Shown: one piece after another, positions 1 to 8,713 of the stretch
How positions within the stretch are numbered: the first letter of the stretch is position 1
Layout: each line of letters begins with the position of its first letter
Assembly (NCBI GenBank): GCA_023392595.1
Contig: JAEVYU010000063.1
Coordinates: forward strand, 47,406 to 111,405
Origin: Bacillota bacterium
GTDB lineage: Bacteria > Bacillota > UBA4882 > UBA8346
Length of the DNA stretch: 64,000 nucleotides
Reading direction: 5' to 3'
Made by a program: the position numbers and the translations under genes
The notes under the pieces: model-generated
The model's database searches: none
Told to the model about the DNA's origin: nothing
Seen by the model: only the letters and a program-made list of their open reading frames with translations

Positions 1-2
1 AG

Positions 3-341
3 TTAACCCAAAATGCAAGTGTTGATGAGTTAAAAGCTGTCGATTTGGGAGCCCATTATACGGATCACGATCGGGCCCTGTTTTATACGGACGCTACGGG
101 CAATCCATGGACAGCGGCTTATATCCAGGCCAAAGGGGATCCTGTTGCTGACTTGCATGAAGATATGGCGGCGGAAGAGAAGGCCAGGGCTACATATCAA
201 TGGTTGATTGATTTGACGGATGATCCTGATTTAAAAGATACCCTAAACTTTTTACGGGTGCGTGAGATCGTCCATTTTCAACGTTTTGGAGAGACATTGA
301 ATATAGTCCAGGAATATCAAAGTTCCAAACATGTATTTTGA
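3..341 (+). CDS. cotJC: Manganese catalase / spore coat protein CotJC-like, 3' part only
   Basis: Partial gene: the reading frame is open to the left edge, so the true start lies outside the window. The 112 visible residues match the C-terminal half of CotJC-type di-manganese catalases: GAHYTDHD, the FYTDATGNPWTA block, and AAEEKARATYQWLIDLTDDP followed by the REIVHFQRFGE helix. In this ferritin-like family the E and H of such helices (here AAEEKARA and EIVHFQRF) ligate the metal pair that disproportionates hydrogen peroxide; CotJC is found in the spore coat of Bacillus. The internal TTG at position 45 is not a credible start because the conserved sequence continues upstream of it. The spore-coat role is inferred from family. 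Confidence 0.85.
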   Translation, partial: LTQNASVDELKAVDLGAHYTDHDRALFYTDATGNPWTAAYIQAKGDPVADLHEDMAAEEKARATYQWLIDLTDDPDLKDTLNFLRVREIVHFQRFGETLNIVQEYQSSKHVF

Positions 342-632
342 GCCGAATCTAACGAGGCTGGTGCTTTTGATGGGATAGTCCGTTTGGTTGGAATAAAATT
401 GATTTATTTTTAATAGAGAGAATTTATATGTTACATATTTGTAAAACAAATCAAAAAATTGATGAATATATGATACAATAGTTAGTTAAGAAGATATTAT
501 GTGTCAGTTAAAACCAGATGATGATGACGAAGCATGATCTTATTTTTAATCATTTTATTCTTACCAATCTAAAAATCAAATCGCAGGCAAGACGGGATTT
601 TTTCTTTGGTTTAAAAAAAGAGGGATAGTGTC
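342..632. other. Intergenic, AT-rich
   Basis: AT-rich spacer between the catalase and the next gene. It contains only a 12-codon ATG frame near 500 (MCQLKPDDDDEA) with a weak AAGAAG upstream; there is no other support for it. No RNA gene or clear terminator was recognised. Confidence 0.4.
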
Positions 633-1370
633 TTGACAAATCGAGCTTGTGGTTATGCAAAAAGCATCAAATTTCTAATTGATTTAAGAGTAGGGGCTCC
701 CATATTTCTGAATGTCGATCCGGCAGAAATCAAGCTCTATAATTTGGAGCCGCAACGAATTTACAAAAAGTACTGGGTAACAGAGAAAAATTTCTACCAA
801 TCCTTAACAGGTTCTTTTCACAATAAGGATCTTTTTTTAAAGAGACTTTATCTGATTCCAGGCGAATGGGACAAAACCGAAAACCTTTTTCGCGACTGCC
901 CAACTTATCAATATATGAAGGAGTTATTCGACAACAATTTTGATTATCTAAAAACAAGACGTTATCGGGAACTTATCGATAAGATTGAAACGGGCGAGGT
1001 TATAGAGCACAAACACTTTAAAATGAAATCGAAAGAGGAAGTAATCGAGGACTATTTCAAGCGGTATATTGGAATATTTAAGAGCATGGAGGAAAAGGGG
1101 TATATTCCCAATAAAAATAATCCGGGGCTGGTCGCTATTGGAAGGAATGGAGAATTAATAAAAACTTCCAGAGGACGACATCGTTTGTCCATAGCCCAAC
1201 TTCTCGGTATAAAATCGGTTATGGTTAAAGTGGAATTTATCCATCCGGAATGGATGGTGAAACATTATCAGGGCGACCGGCTATCCGTGGAAGTTTTACA
1301 GAATGCTCTGAAGGATATTCAAAGCGATCACCCTCATTATTCGAGCGGTATACTTTCTTTTCAAGGATAA
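633..1370 (+). CDS. ParB/Srx-like domain hypothetical protein
   Basis: A 245-residue soluble protein of unknown function. The recognisable part is C-terminal (about residues 165-205): 'GRNGELIKTSRGRHRLSIAQ' followed by a hydrophobic LLGIKSVMVKV strand, the layout of ParB/sulfiredoxin-like folds in which a GRHR-type loop binds a nucleotide or phosphate. Similar stand-alone proteins occur near polysaccharide genes in other bacteria, but no such genes are visible here. The N-terminal 120 residues are rich in aromatic and charged residues and are not recognised. The start is TTG with AGAGGGA about 10 bases upstream. The stop is followed by a gap of about 290 bases. Fold assignment is tentative. 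Confidence 0.6.
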   Translation: MTNRACGYAKSIKFLIDLRVGAPIFLNVDPAEIKLYNLEPQRIYKKYWVTEKNFYQSLTGSFHNKDLFLKRLYLIPGEWDKTENLFRDCPTYQYMKELFDNNFDYLKTRRYRELIDKIETGEVIEHKHFKMKSKEEVIEDYFKRYIGIFKSMEEKGYIPNKNNPGLVAIGRNGELIKTSRGRHRLSIAQLLGIKSVMVKVEFIHPEWMVKHYQGDRLSVEVLQNALKDIQSDHPHYSSGILSFQG

Positions 1371-1510
1371 ATTTTTTGAGAAATATCAAAGCGCAAAGCA
1401 TTTCTTTTAAAAATGAAGCTTTGGGGCTATAGTCGTTTTGGTATGGAGTTTTTCCAAAGTAAAGCGGTGAAAGTCAAGATTAGATCCCCTTTCCGGAGTA
1501 CTTTCAATAG

Positions 1511-1539
1511 TTGTAGAACGAAGGGAGTTATGTTATAAT
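1511..1539 (+). promoter_or_regulatory. Sigma-A promoter for the zinc-ribbon gene
   Basis: TTGTAG (1511-1516), 17-base spacer, TATAAT (1534-1539), with an extended -10 TG one base upstream. It points at the zinc-ribbon gene and predicts a 5' leader of about 115 bases containing an inverted repeat, CTTGAGC...GCTCAAG near 1587-1621. Confidence 0.65.
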
Positions 1540-1659
1540 TTTTTTGTCAGAATTTAACTCGGCTAGATTTGAATTACTTTCTCTCCAACTTGAGCCAGTT
1601 AATTGGACGGCGCTCGCTCAAGCGTCAATTTTGCCGATAGGCTTAAGGAGGAGAAATGA

Positions 1660-1971
1660 ATGTCCAGTGACAAAACGTTAGTATGCAAAGATTGTAACCA
1701 AGAGTTTGTATTTACTGCCAGTGAACAGGATTTCTATGCCGAAAAAGGGTTTACCAATGAACCAGGACGTTGCCCCAGCTGCCGTCAGGCTAGAAAAAAT
1801 AATGAACGCGGCCGTGGCAGAAGCGGAGGCGGAGGATTTAAAGGGGAAAAAACTCTTTATAATGCGGTATGTTCCCGGTGTGGGGCCCAAACTCAAGTAC
1901 CTTTCCAACCTAAGCCGGACCGGGAAGTTTTATGCCGGGATTGTTTTCGCCCCCGCAATAATTATCGGTAA
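1660..1971 (+). CDS. Zinc-ribbon domain protein
   Basis: A 103-residue protein with two zinc-binding halves. Residues 9-12 (CKDC) pair with CPSC near residue 38, and CSRC near residue 72 pairs with CRDC near residue 92. Between them is a basic, glycine-rich linker (NERGRGRSGGGG). This is the arrangement of the small 'probable zinc-ribbon' (zinc-trap) family of Firmicutes and Chloroflexi, whose function is not established; RNA or DNA binding is plausible from the RGG-like linker. Translation starts at an ATG behind a strong AAGGAGGAG. It is a single-gene unit with its own promoter at 1511-1539 and a 13-bp inverted repeat shortly after the stop. Confidence 0.75.
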   Translation: MSSDKTLVCKDCNQEFVFTASEQDFYAEKGFTNEPGRCPSCRQARKNNERGRGRSGGGGFKGEKTLYNAVCSRCGAQTQVPFQPKPDREVLCRDCFRPRNNYR

Positions 1972-1992
1972 GTAAAAAGGAAAACATCGATC

Positions 1993-2045
1993 GAGATATA
2001 CAATATATTTTTCATATCTGTCCAGGCAATATTATTGTATATCTC
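1993..2045. repeat. 13-bp perfect inverted repeat
   Basis: GAGATATACAATA (1993-2005) and TATTGTATATCTC (2033-2045) are exact reverse complements separated by 27 bases, just after the zinc-ribbon stop codon. There is no T-run, so it is not a classic terminator. A related string, TATTGTATATCTTATTG, occurs in the spacer before lptG near 45166-45182, so the arm may belong to a dispersed motif. Confidence 0.55.
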
Positions 2046-2061
2046 ATTGATTTAAAAATAA

Positions 2062-2430
2062 TTATTTGGCATAAAAAAAGTTAACGGAGACTCGATTAAC
2101 GCCTTTATTAAAGGTTTACGTTCTTTTCACTTGGGCGTCCAGCATTCAAAAGTTTATCTCACCTTATACCGAGAACATAATATGGAAACAAATATCCATT
2201 CCGCTACCACCTCCCAAAGCCTGAAGCAATAGTGCCCCAGATTCCACCATGGTATCCAATCCGCCTTCCGGAACCTCTGCATCCATTGGGATGGAATGGC
2301 GCGAATCGCCTATAGCTTAAAATCCCAATGGTCTCAGGAAAGTTTTGATTGCATATCCAGCGCCTCAATTCGATTTATCTCCAAACCACTTTATTATGCC
2401 GAAAACGGTAAACCCATGATAAATAATTGA
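2062..2430 (+). pseudogene. Possible decayed reading frame
   Basis: One frame stays open from 2062 to a TGA at 2428-2430 apart from a single TAG at 2230-2232, about 120 codons in all, with no good start codon. The translation (for example SINAFIKGLRSFHLGVQHSK before the stop and WDGMARIAYSLKSQWSQ after it) looks protein-like but is not recognised. It occupies most of the 507-base gap between the zinc-ribbon gene and the glutamate-synthase-like pair. It may be a gene fossil or chance. Confidence 0.25.
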
Positions 2431-2478
2431 CGATTACATCGGGTACTTTTTGGCAAAGAATAAGTAAGGGGTCTGTGA

Positions 2479-3885
2479 ATGCAATTTGGGCTAATTATTT
2501 TAGGAGCAGTTGGAATAAGTTTGATTTTGGCAGCCCTATTGGGGTGGCTGCTCTGGAAACCCGTTATGAATGTTTGGGTGGATTCATTTTTAAAGCGGTT
2601 ACTGGAAGATCCCTATCCTGAGAATATCACCGAGATGTATAATGTATTCCGTAAAGTTGGAGTCCAGAATGTCCTGGAGGCTGATATCCGTGGCGCTACC
2701 GGACAACCTTTGCAGCGCCCTTTTGGGACATCCATCCATTACTCCAAATGGGAACAATTGTTATTCAATCCGGTTTATTTTTCCCGGAAACCGATCGTGG
2801 AATCCATTGAAATAAAGACCCAGGTTACAATCGGCCCTCAAGCGAAAAGACCCCTGATCATCGATATGCCGGTGATGATCGCCGGGATGTCTTGGGGAAC
2901 CGCTTTGTCTTCCAAATCCGTCTTAGCTTTGGCAAAAGGGGCGGATAAAGCCAAAACGGCTATGAATAGTGGTATCGGTCCGTGCTTTCCGGAGGTTCGG
3001 AAACAAACCCGGAAACTGATTATACAATACCCCTGCAGTGGGTGGGGAAAGGAAGCAGAATGGCTTAGGCAAGCTGATGCCATTGAAATTCAATTGGGTT
3101 ATGGGGCTTTGGCATCGGCGTCACTTGTCGAAAACCCCCGGAAAATTCACCGCCAATCTGGCGATGACGCTCCCGTGGGTTTGGATTTGAGTCCCGATGA
3201 ACGTTTAGCCTTGAATAGCAAAGCTTTTCAGCTTGACGAGAAATTGGAGTTGTCCCACGTTGTTCAATATCTTCGGAAATTAACCGGGGGAATTCCAATC
3301 GGAGTTAAGATTGGAGCCACCCATCATCTCGAAGAGGAATTGGAGGTAATTACCAATACGGACATTGATTTTTTGACCATTGACGGCAAGGAAGCCGGTA
3401 TTCATTCCGGTCCGGGCATTTTAGAAGATGATGTAGGATTACCAACGTTAGCGGCACTTTGCAGGGCTGCAGCCTTCCTTCAAAATAAAAAAATGAAATC
3501 CCGGATTTCCCTTATTGTTTCCGGTGGATTGTTTACCCCCGGCCAGTTTTTAAAAGCATTGGCATTGGGGGCAAATGCAGTGTATATCGGAACTATCGCT
3601 CTGGTTGCTTTAGCCCATAGTCAGATTGTCAAAGTATTGCCTTGGGAACCTTTGTCTCAGCTTTTATATGAAAAAGGGGGAGCCAAAGAAAAATTTTGTA
3701 CTGAACAAGGAGCCCGCAACCTTGCTAATTTTTTAAAGAGCTGCAATGAGGAAATTATCCTGGCAATGCGGGCTCTGGGAAAAACATCTTTAACTCAGTT
3801 GACGATTGAGGATGTATGTGCCATAACACCTGAAATCGCTCAAATTACCGGTGCTGATTTGGCTTTTTCCAAACCGAGGCCGTAA
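2479..3885 (+). CDS. FMN-binding glutamate synthase family protein (paralogue 1)
   Basis: A 468-residue protein: an N-terminal membrane helix (about residues 5-25) followed by a GltB-like TIM barrel. Barrel signatures are MPVMIAGMSWGTALS, GVKIGATHHLEEELE, DFLTIDGKEAGIHSGPG, DDVGLPTLAALCRA and the phosphate loop SGGLFTPGQFLKALALGANA. Known relatives carry FMN and belong to the stand-alone glutamate-synthase-like family whose electron partners and substrates are mostly unknown. The CxxxxxCPVG-type Fe-S cysteine block of true GltB is replaced by LAHSQIVKVLPWEP, so the 3Fe-4S cluster is probably absent. Three bases separate it from a paralogue of the same length, so the two are co-translated and may form a heteromer. 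Confidence 0.8.
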   Translation: MQFGLIILGAVGISLILAALLGWLLWKPVMNVWVDSFLKRLLEDPYPENITEMYNVFRKVGVQNVLEADIRGATGQPLQRPFGTSIHYSKWEQLLFNPVYFSRKPIVESIEIKTQVTIGPQAKRPLIIDMPVMIAGMSWGTALSSKSVLALAKGADKAKTAMNSGIGPCFPEVRKQTRKLIIQYPCSGWGKEAEWLRQADAIEIQLGYGALASASLVENPRKIHRQSGDDAPVGLDLSPDERLALNSKAFQLDEKLELSHVVQYLRKLTGGIPIGVKIGATHHLEEELEVITNTDIDFLTIDGKEAGIHSGPGILEDDVGLPTLAALCRAAAFLQNKKMKSRISLIVSGGLFTPGQFLKALALGANAVYIGTIALVALAHSQIVKVLPWEPLSQLLYEKGGAKEKFCTEQGARNLANFLKSCNEEIILAMRALGKTSLTQLTIEDVCAITPEIAQITGADLAFSKPRP

Positions 3886-3888
3886 GAG

Positions 3889-5310
3889 ATGAATGCGATA
3901 AATGGTTTGCTGTTGATGTTCTCCTTAACAGTCCTTATCCTCAGTTTATTTTTGGTGATAGTTTGCCAAAGTTATAAAAGGGCCTGTAAAGAAATTAAAA
4001 AATTTGTCTCCTCGCCCTCTTGGATAGAGATGTTGAACTTGGTAAGTAAAACAACCTGGCGGGTTTATTTTGAAAGCCAGTTAAGAGCTGAGACTGGAAA
4101 AGCTTTGGAGCGTCCTTTTGGAACACCCATTCATTTTTATTCCTGGAATCAAATCTTGCTTCAACCTTTGGCGCTATCACGGGTCAAGAGGGGCAATGCG
4201 TCTTTGAAAATGGATATTCCCATTGAGACTTCGGTGATACTCGGACCGGGGGCTAAAAAGCCTTTACGGATAGATTATCCTATTTTAATAGGTGGGATGG
4301 CATATGGCGGCGCATTAAGCGAAAGGGCTAAAAGCGCCCTGGCTAAAGCAGCTACCATGTTTGGAACAGCCGCCAATACCGGGAGCGGTCCTTTATTAAA
4401 AGAAGAAAGAGCGTTGGCCCAGAAACTCATTTTTCAATATTCGAGGGGTTATTGGGACAAATCGGAGGAAATTTTAAGCCAGGTCGATATGATCGAAATC
4501 TCTCTAGGACATGGGGCTTGGTCCTCTGCGCCGGCCCGGATTAAGGGACAAAAAGTTAAGGGCCGTTATGCCCGGGAATTAAACACGATTGAGGGTTTGG
4601 ATATTCTTATCGAATCAAGGTTGACACAAATTGACAGCCCGGAAGACTGGAGAACTTTAATTCTCCACTTGAAAGAGGTAACCGGGGGAGTGCCCATCGG
4701 AGTCAAAATCGGAGCCACTCACCATTTAGAGAAAGAGTTGAGCTTGCTTGTTGCAGGCGGCATTGATATTGTGGTTATCGACGGCGCTGAGGGCGGAAGC
4801 CATTCCGCGTCGTCGATTTTATCGGACGATGTTGGCCTGCCGACTTTACCCGCGCTATGCCGGGCTGTTCGATTTTTGGATGAACACGATTTAAAGGGCA
4901 AAATTTCACTGATTATTGGGGGAGGATTATATACGCCGGGGGATTTTTTAAAGTGCCTGGCATTGGGAGCTGATGCCGTGGCGATAGGGACCATAGCCAG
5001 CCTGGCGATGTCTCATACTCAAATCACCAAATCAATTCCCTGGGAACCGCCGACCGGCTTGATTTATTATCAAGGGAAAGCGGCTTCCAAATTGAATCCG
5101 GAATTGGGCGCGAAGCATTTGTATCATTATTTAAAAAGTTGTATGGAAGAAATGGTGCAAACAGTCCGGGTCATCGGAAAAGGCAGTTTTCGGGAGATCA
5201 CGAAGGAAGATTTAGTGGCTGTGGATTCACTTTATGCCGAAATAGCCGGAATTGAATCCATTTTTAATAAGCCTGTGGGGAACAATGAAAACCAGGAAAA
5301 GAAGGGATAG
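3889..5310 (+). CDS. FMN-binding glutamate synthase family protein (paralogue 2)
   Basis: A 473-residue paralogue of the preceding gene: membrane helix at about residues 5-27, then the same barrel motifs (YPILIGGMAYGGALS, GVKIGATHHLEKELS, DIVVIDGAEGGSHSASS, DDVGLPTLPALCRA, GGGLYTPGDFLKCLALGADA). As in its partner, the region where GltB has its cluster cysteines reads LAMSHTQITKSIPWEP, so no cluster is expected. The start ATG is four bases after the upstream stop. The tandem pair is unlike a classical gltBD operon because no GltD/NADPH subunit is adjacent. The reaction is unknown; an FMN-dependent redox reaction at the membrane face is the safest inference. Confidence 0.8.
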   Translation: MNAINGLLLMFSLTVLILSLFLVIVCQSYKRACKEIKKFVSSPSWIEMLNLVSKTTWRVYFESQLRAETGKALERPFGTPIHFYSWNQILLQPLALSRVKRGNASLKMDIPIETSVILGPGAKKPLRIDYPILIGGMAYGGALSERAKSALAKAATMFGTAANTGSGPLLKEERALAQKLIFQYSRGYWDKSEEILSQVDMIEISLGHGAWSSAPARIKGQKVKGRYARELNTIEGLDILIESRLTQIDSPEDWRTLILHLKEVTGGVPIGVKIGATHHLEKELSLLVAGGIDIVVIDGAEGGSHSASSILSDDVGLPTLPALCRAVRFLDEHDLKGKISLIIGGGLYTPGDFLKCLALGADAVAIGTIASLAMSHTQITKSIPWEPPTGLIYYQGKAASKLNPELGAKHLYHYLKSCMEEMVQTVRVIGKGSFREITKEDLVAVDSLYAEIAGIESIFNKPVGNNENQEKKG

Positions 5311-5347
5311 AAGAAAAACAATGCCCCAGGGATTATGAGATCGAAAT

Positions 5348-6079
5348 TCATTTATGCAACAATTCCTTCAAGGAAACAAACCGGTAACCTTTGGCCTGTA
5401 GCCCTTGAATGAGATAGGGAAGAGCTTCTACCGTTGAATGGCGGTTTAGGCGGCCATCATGGGCCAGGATAATCGCCCCGGGAAAAATCATCCGGATAAC
5501 CCGTTCCGCTTTGGCTTTTGGTGTTTTGGCGAGCGCATGCTCCAGGGTTATGGTCGATAATATAATTTGTTTATGTTCCAAGTGAGAGACTCGTAAAATA
5601 TTTTCATTGAGTTCTTCATAGGGAGACCGAAAAAACGATGGTTTTTTACCGGAAATTGTTTCGATCATCCGGTCGGTTTTGTTGAGTTGGGAACGGATTT
5701 GTTCAACCGAAAGGGTGTTGAGGTGGGGATGGGAAAACGTATGACTGCCAACGGTGTGCCCGTTTTCAATTTCTCTTTTCACCAATTGCGGATACTTTTG
5801 GACATTCTTCCCTACCAGGAAGAATGTAGCCGGAATATGGTATTTTTGTAACAGGTCTAAGACTTGAGAAGTATAGAGAGGGTCGGGACCATCGTCAAAG
5901 GTGAGGGCGACTATTTTTTGGGTGGTGTTGCCCATCCAAATTACATCCACTTTATTAAAAAAATGAATGGTTTTTTCAAATAAAAGGAAACGGTTGATAA
6001 ATAAGATCAAAAAAGCAACGGTAACCAATATTAATAAAATCCATGGCAGGCTTTGTTTGGATATCAGGGCTTTTTTCAT
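5348..6079 (-). CDS. Polysaccharide deacetylase (NodB domain), membrane-anchored
   Basis: A 243-residue CE4 carbohydrate esterase with one N-terminal membrane helix (residues 11-31) and an extracytoplasmic NodB domain. Catalytic motif 1 is TFDDGPDP (60-67, the double Asp), motif 2 is SHTFSHPH (metal-binding H113 and H117), motif 3 is FFRSPYEE, and the last motif is AIILAHDG with the catalytic His. The family removes N-acetyl groups from peptidoglycan or related polymers; PdaB-type members act in spore cortex formation. It is convergent with the upstream glutamate-synthase pair. The start ATG has AGGAGT nine bases upstream. The exact substrate is unknown. Confidence 0.85.
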   Translation of the reverse strand: MKKALISKQSLPWILLILVTVAFLILFINRFLLFEKTIHFFNKVDVIWMGNTTQKIVALTFDDGPDPLYTSQVLDLLQKYHIPATFFLVGKNVQKYPQLVKREIENGHTVGSHTFSHPHLNTLSVEQIRSQLNKTDRMIETISGKKPSFFRSPYEELNENILRVSHLEHKQIILSTITLEHALAKTPKAKAERVIRMIFPGAIILAHDGRLNRHSTVEALPYLIQGLQAKGYRFVSLKELLHK

Positions 6080-6141
6080 ATAGAGAGTACTCCTATGATA
6101 TTTTTAGCTAGTTGGAAAATCTTTAGTAAGCGGGTAACCTA

Positions 6142-6170
6142 ATTATAAGTATAATTTTTGAACCGGGCAA
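6142..6170 (-). promoter_or_regulatory. Promoter of the deacetylase gene
   Basis: On the minus strand TTGCCC (6170-6165), a 17-base spacer and TATAAT (6147-6142) precede the deacetylase start by about 60 bases. It separates this gene from the PBP1C operon. Confidence 0.6.
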
Positions 6171-6229
6171 GATCTTTCGATTTAAATTGCATAAGGATTT
6201 ATGCCCAGTCATGAACGGATCGGTTTATT

Positions 6230-8668
6230 TTACTTCAATTCCGCTTTTTCTATAACCAGTGTAAAAAGAGTGCTCCGTCCTAGGTTATCCTGACAGACTA
6301 CGCGATGACGGCCGACTTTGGGTGTATAAAACAGTCTTTCACCGGGTTTGGCTACGCCTAATAAAGCGCCATCAATAAACCAAAATACCTTTTGAACATC
6401 ATTGCTGACTGAAGCTTCGCAGCAAATTTTCTGATATTCCAGTGGAATGCCTTCCCTCAGGCGATATTGGCAATCGAGCGAGGGAGAACGGATTATTGGA
6501 GGATGCCCCGGGAGTAATCCCTGCCACTCCGGAAGCAACGGGGGTAATCTGTTAATTTTAGCGCCATTGCTTTCCATCCAGGAAAACACCCGGGGTGGCC
6601 ACTGAATAAAGGATTGAGTATGAGTGGGCTGATTCCCGGCGTAATCGGGAGGGAGCCGATAACCGGTGCGGTTATCCACTTGAATTGACTGGTGCATTGA
6701 GCAAACTTTATCCGAAGCCCGGTTTAATAAATATAGTTCGGTTACACTCTGAGGACAGTTCAGGCCGGGCAATTGTCCACTTAAACTGCATACTTCTCTT
6801 GAACCGACGGTTTCTGGCTTTTCAAACCATTGCGGTTGTTTGCCCCGGCATAAATAATTCATGATTTCAAACAGTATCGGCGCCGCTACTTCGGCGCCCA
6901 CCAAATTCCGGGCGCCTTCACCGGAGAAATTACCCAGCCAGACACCGACCGTGAACCGAGGATTGTAACCGATACTTAAGGCATCGCGATGCCCATAAGA
7001 TGTCCCTGTTTTCCAGGCAACTTTGGGTAGGGACGTAAATTCCCAGCAGGTAGGAAGATCGGGTCGGCGCAGTCCTGTCAAAATATCAGTTATAATATAG
7101 GCGGTACCCGTATCAAACAGGGGGATACCGGTTGACTCCGGATCAAAAAGCAGCTGGCGGGGTTTATAATATTGGCCGCCATTTGCCAGGCTGGAGTATA
7201 ATGCAGTTAACTCCAGTAAATTAACTTCACATCCACCGATTGCTATGGATAATCCATAATCTTTACGGGAACGAAGCGAGGACATACCAACCTGTTTTAA
7301 TAAAGAATACAATCCCCCATCGCCAAGTTGATGTTCTAGATCCACCGCAGGCAAGTTGAGCGAACGTTCCAGAGCCTCCCGGGCGGAGACGATTCCGGTA
7401 AAGGTGCGGTCATAGTTTTCCGGGGCATAACCGGAAAAATCGGTCGGCACATCTTCTACATAATGCGCCGGAGTAATCAAACCTTTTTGAATGGCCATGG
7501 CGTAAATGAATGGCTTTAAGGCAGATCCCGGCGAACGGGGCGCAAGCGCTCCATTGACTTGACCCTGATGGAAATAATCGTTAAAATCGACGGATCCAAC
7601 CACAGCCAAAACTTCATGCCTGGAGTTGTCCAGGATAACAATGGCTCCGTTGGTAATACCCTCATTTCTTAAACTGCTTAAATGGATACGTAATAAATCT
7701 TCGGCAACCGCCTGATATTTATGATTGATGCTTGAGTACAGCCGGGGGGTGTTTGGATAATTTAAATGGAGTTGACAACAAAAATGCGGTGCTTTGTGGG
7801 GCAATTTTTGCCAACATTCGGGAATCTCTTCTTGGATAGCTTCCAAGTAGATTGCTTTTGATATCATTCCCTGCCTTAATAATCGCTGCAGTATTTCATT
7901 TCTAGCTCGTAATGATTTTTTGAAATCTACATTGGGACGGTATAAGTTGGGTGAATTGGGAATAGCGGTTAAGAGGGCGGCTTCACTGATGCTGAGTTGC
8001 GATGGTTCTTTCCCAAAATAAAGCCAGGCCGCAGCGGCCACTCCTTCAATATTTCCTCCATAAGGCGCCATATTGAAGTAAATTTCCAGTAATTGACGTT
8101 TGCTGTATCGTAATTCGAGTTGGAAAGCACGCAAAATTTCATAGAGTTTATTACCATAATTTCTTTGTTTCGGCTCCATCATCCTGGCGATTTGCATGGT
8201 GATGGTTGAACCGCCGGACACAATATGACCGGATTGGATGTTTTGACGCAGAGCCCGAACTAAAGCCAGTGGATTTACTCCGGGATGGAAATAAAACCAA
8301 CGGTCCTCAAAACCTAATAATGATAGTTGCAGGTAAGGCGATATCTGTGATAGGGGAGTCTGAATCCGCCACATGTCGTCTTCTGATAGATAGGCATTTA
8401 AAAGCTGGCCTTGGCGATCGAAAACCAAAGTTGAGGAAGGCCTTAAAAGAGCGTCGTTGGGCAAGGGAATAGCCCATGCGGCTAATTTTAGGGTCAAATA
8501 GGTCGCTGCAAAGAGCAAAATAATGTGCCCCCAACGTTTAAAACCCGGAGAAAGGCATGGATATCGCCGGTTGGTTTTAATAAAACTTCTCAACCGGCTC
8601 CATTTGGATTTTAAAATCCTTAATGACTTATAGGGATTGAGGTTATGAAGCATTGATTTTGGGTTCAT
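6230..8668 (-). CDS. pbpC: Penicillin-binding protein 1C
   Basis: An 812-residue bifunctional class A penicillin-binding protein. A basic cytoplasmic N-terminus and a membrane helix (about 48-66) lead to a GT51 glycosyltransferase with the catalytic-Glu motif EDRWFYFHPG (121-130), GGSTITMQIARM and RQLLEIYFNMAPYG. The transpeptidase has SALK (Ser382), SLN (436-438) and KTGTS, followed by a C-terminal BiPBP_C-like beta domain. PBP1C polymerises and crosslinks peptidoglycan in the periplasm. It lies 45 bases downstream of the alpha-2-macroglobulin gene on the same strand, behind GAGGT, so the two are very likely co-transcribed, as in many Gram-negative bacteria. Confidence 0.93.
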   Translation of the reverse strand: MNPKSMLHNLNPYKSLRILKSKWSRLRSFIKTNRRYPCLSPGFKRWGHIILLFAATYLTLKLAAWAIPLPNDALLRPSSTLVFDRQGQLLNAYLSEDDMWRIQTPLSQISPYLQLSLLGFEDRWFYFHPGVNPLALVRALRQNIQSGHIVSGGSTITMQIARMMEPKQRNYGNKLYEILRAFQLELRYSKRQLLEIYFNMAPYGGNIEGVAAAAWLYFGKEPSQLSISEAALLTAIPNSPNLYRPNVDFKKSLRARNEILQRLLRQGMISKAIYLEAIQEEIPECWQKLPHKAPHFCCQLHLNYPNTPRLYSSINHKYQAVAEDLLRIHLSSLRNEGITNGAIVILDNSRHEVLAVVGSVDFNDYFHQGQVNGALAPRSPGSALKPFIYAMAIQKGLITPAHYVEDVPTDFSGYAPENYDRTFTGIVSAREALERSLNLPAVDLEHQLGDGGLYSLLKQVGMSSLRSRKDYGLSIAIGGCEVNLLELTALYSSLANGGQYYKPRQLLFDPESTGIPLFDTGTAYIITDILTGLRRPDLPTCWEFTSLPKVAWKTGTSYGHRDALSIGYNPRFTVGVWLGNFSGEGARNLVGAEVAAPILFEIMNYLCRGKQPQWFEKPETVGSREVCSLSGQLPGLNCPQSVTELYLLNRASDKVCSMHQSIQVDNRTGYRLPPDYAGNQPTHTQSFIQWPPRVFSWMESNGAKINRLPPLLPEWQGLLPGHPPIIRSPSLDCQYRLREGIPLEYQKICCEASVSNDVQKVFWFIDGALLGVAKPGERLFYTPKVGRHRVVCQDNLGRSTLFTLVIEKAELK

Positions 8669-8713
8669 CGTCTTTACCTCAGAATCAGAGAGTATTTACG
8701 TAAAAATGATTTT

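Noticed and set aside
500..538. 12-codon frame MCQLKPDDDDEA
   Set aside because: Too short, with a weak upstream site and no other support.
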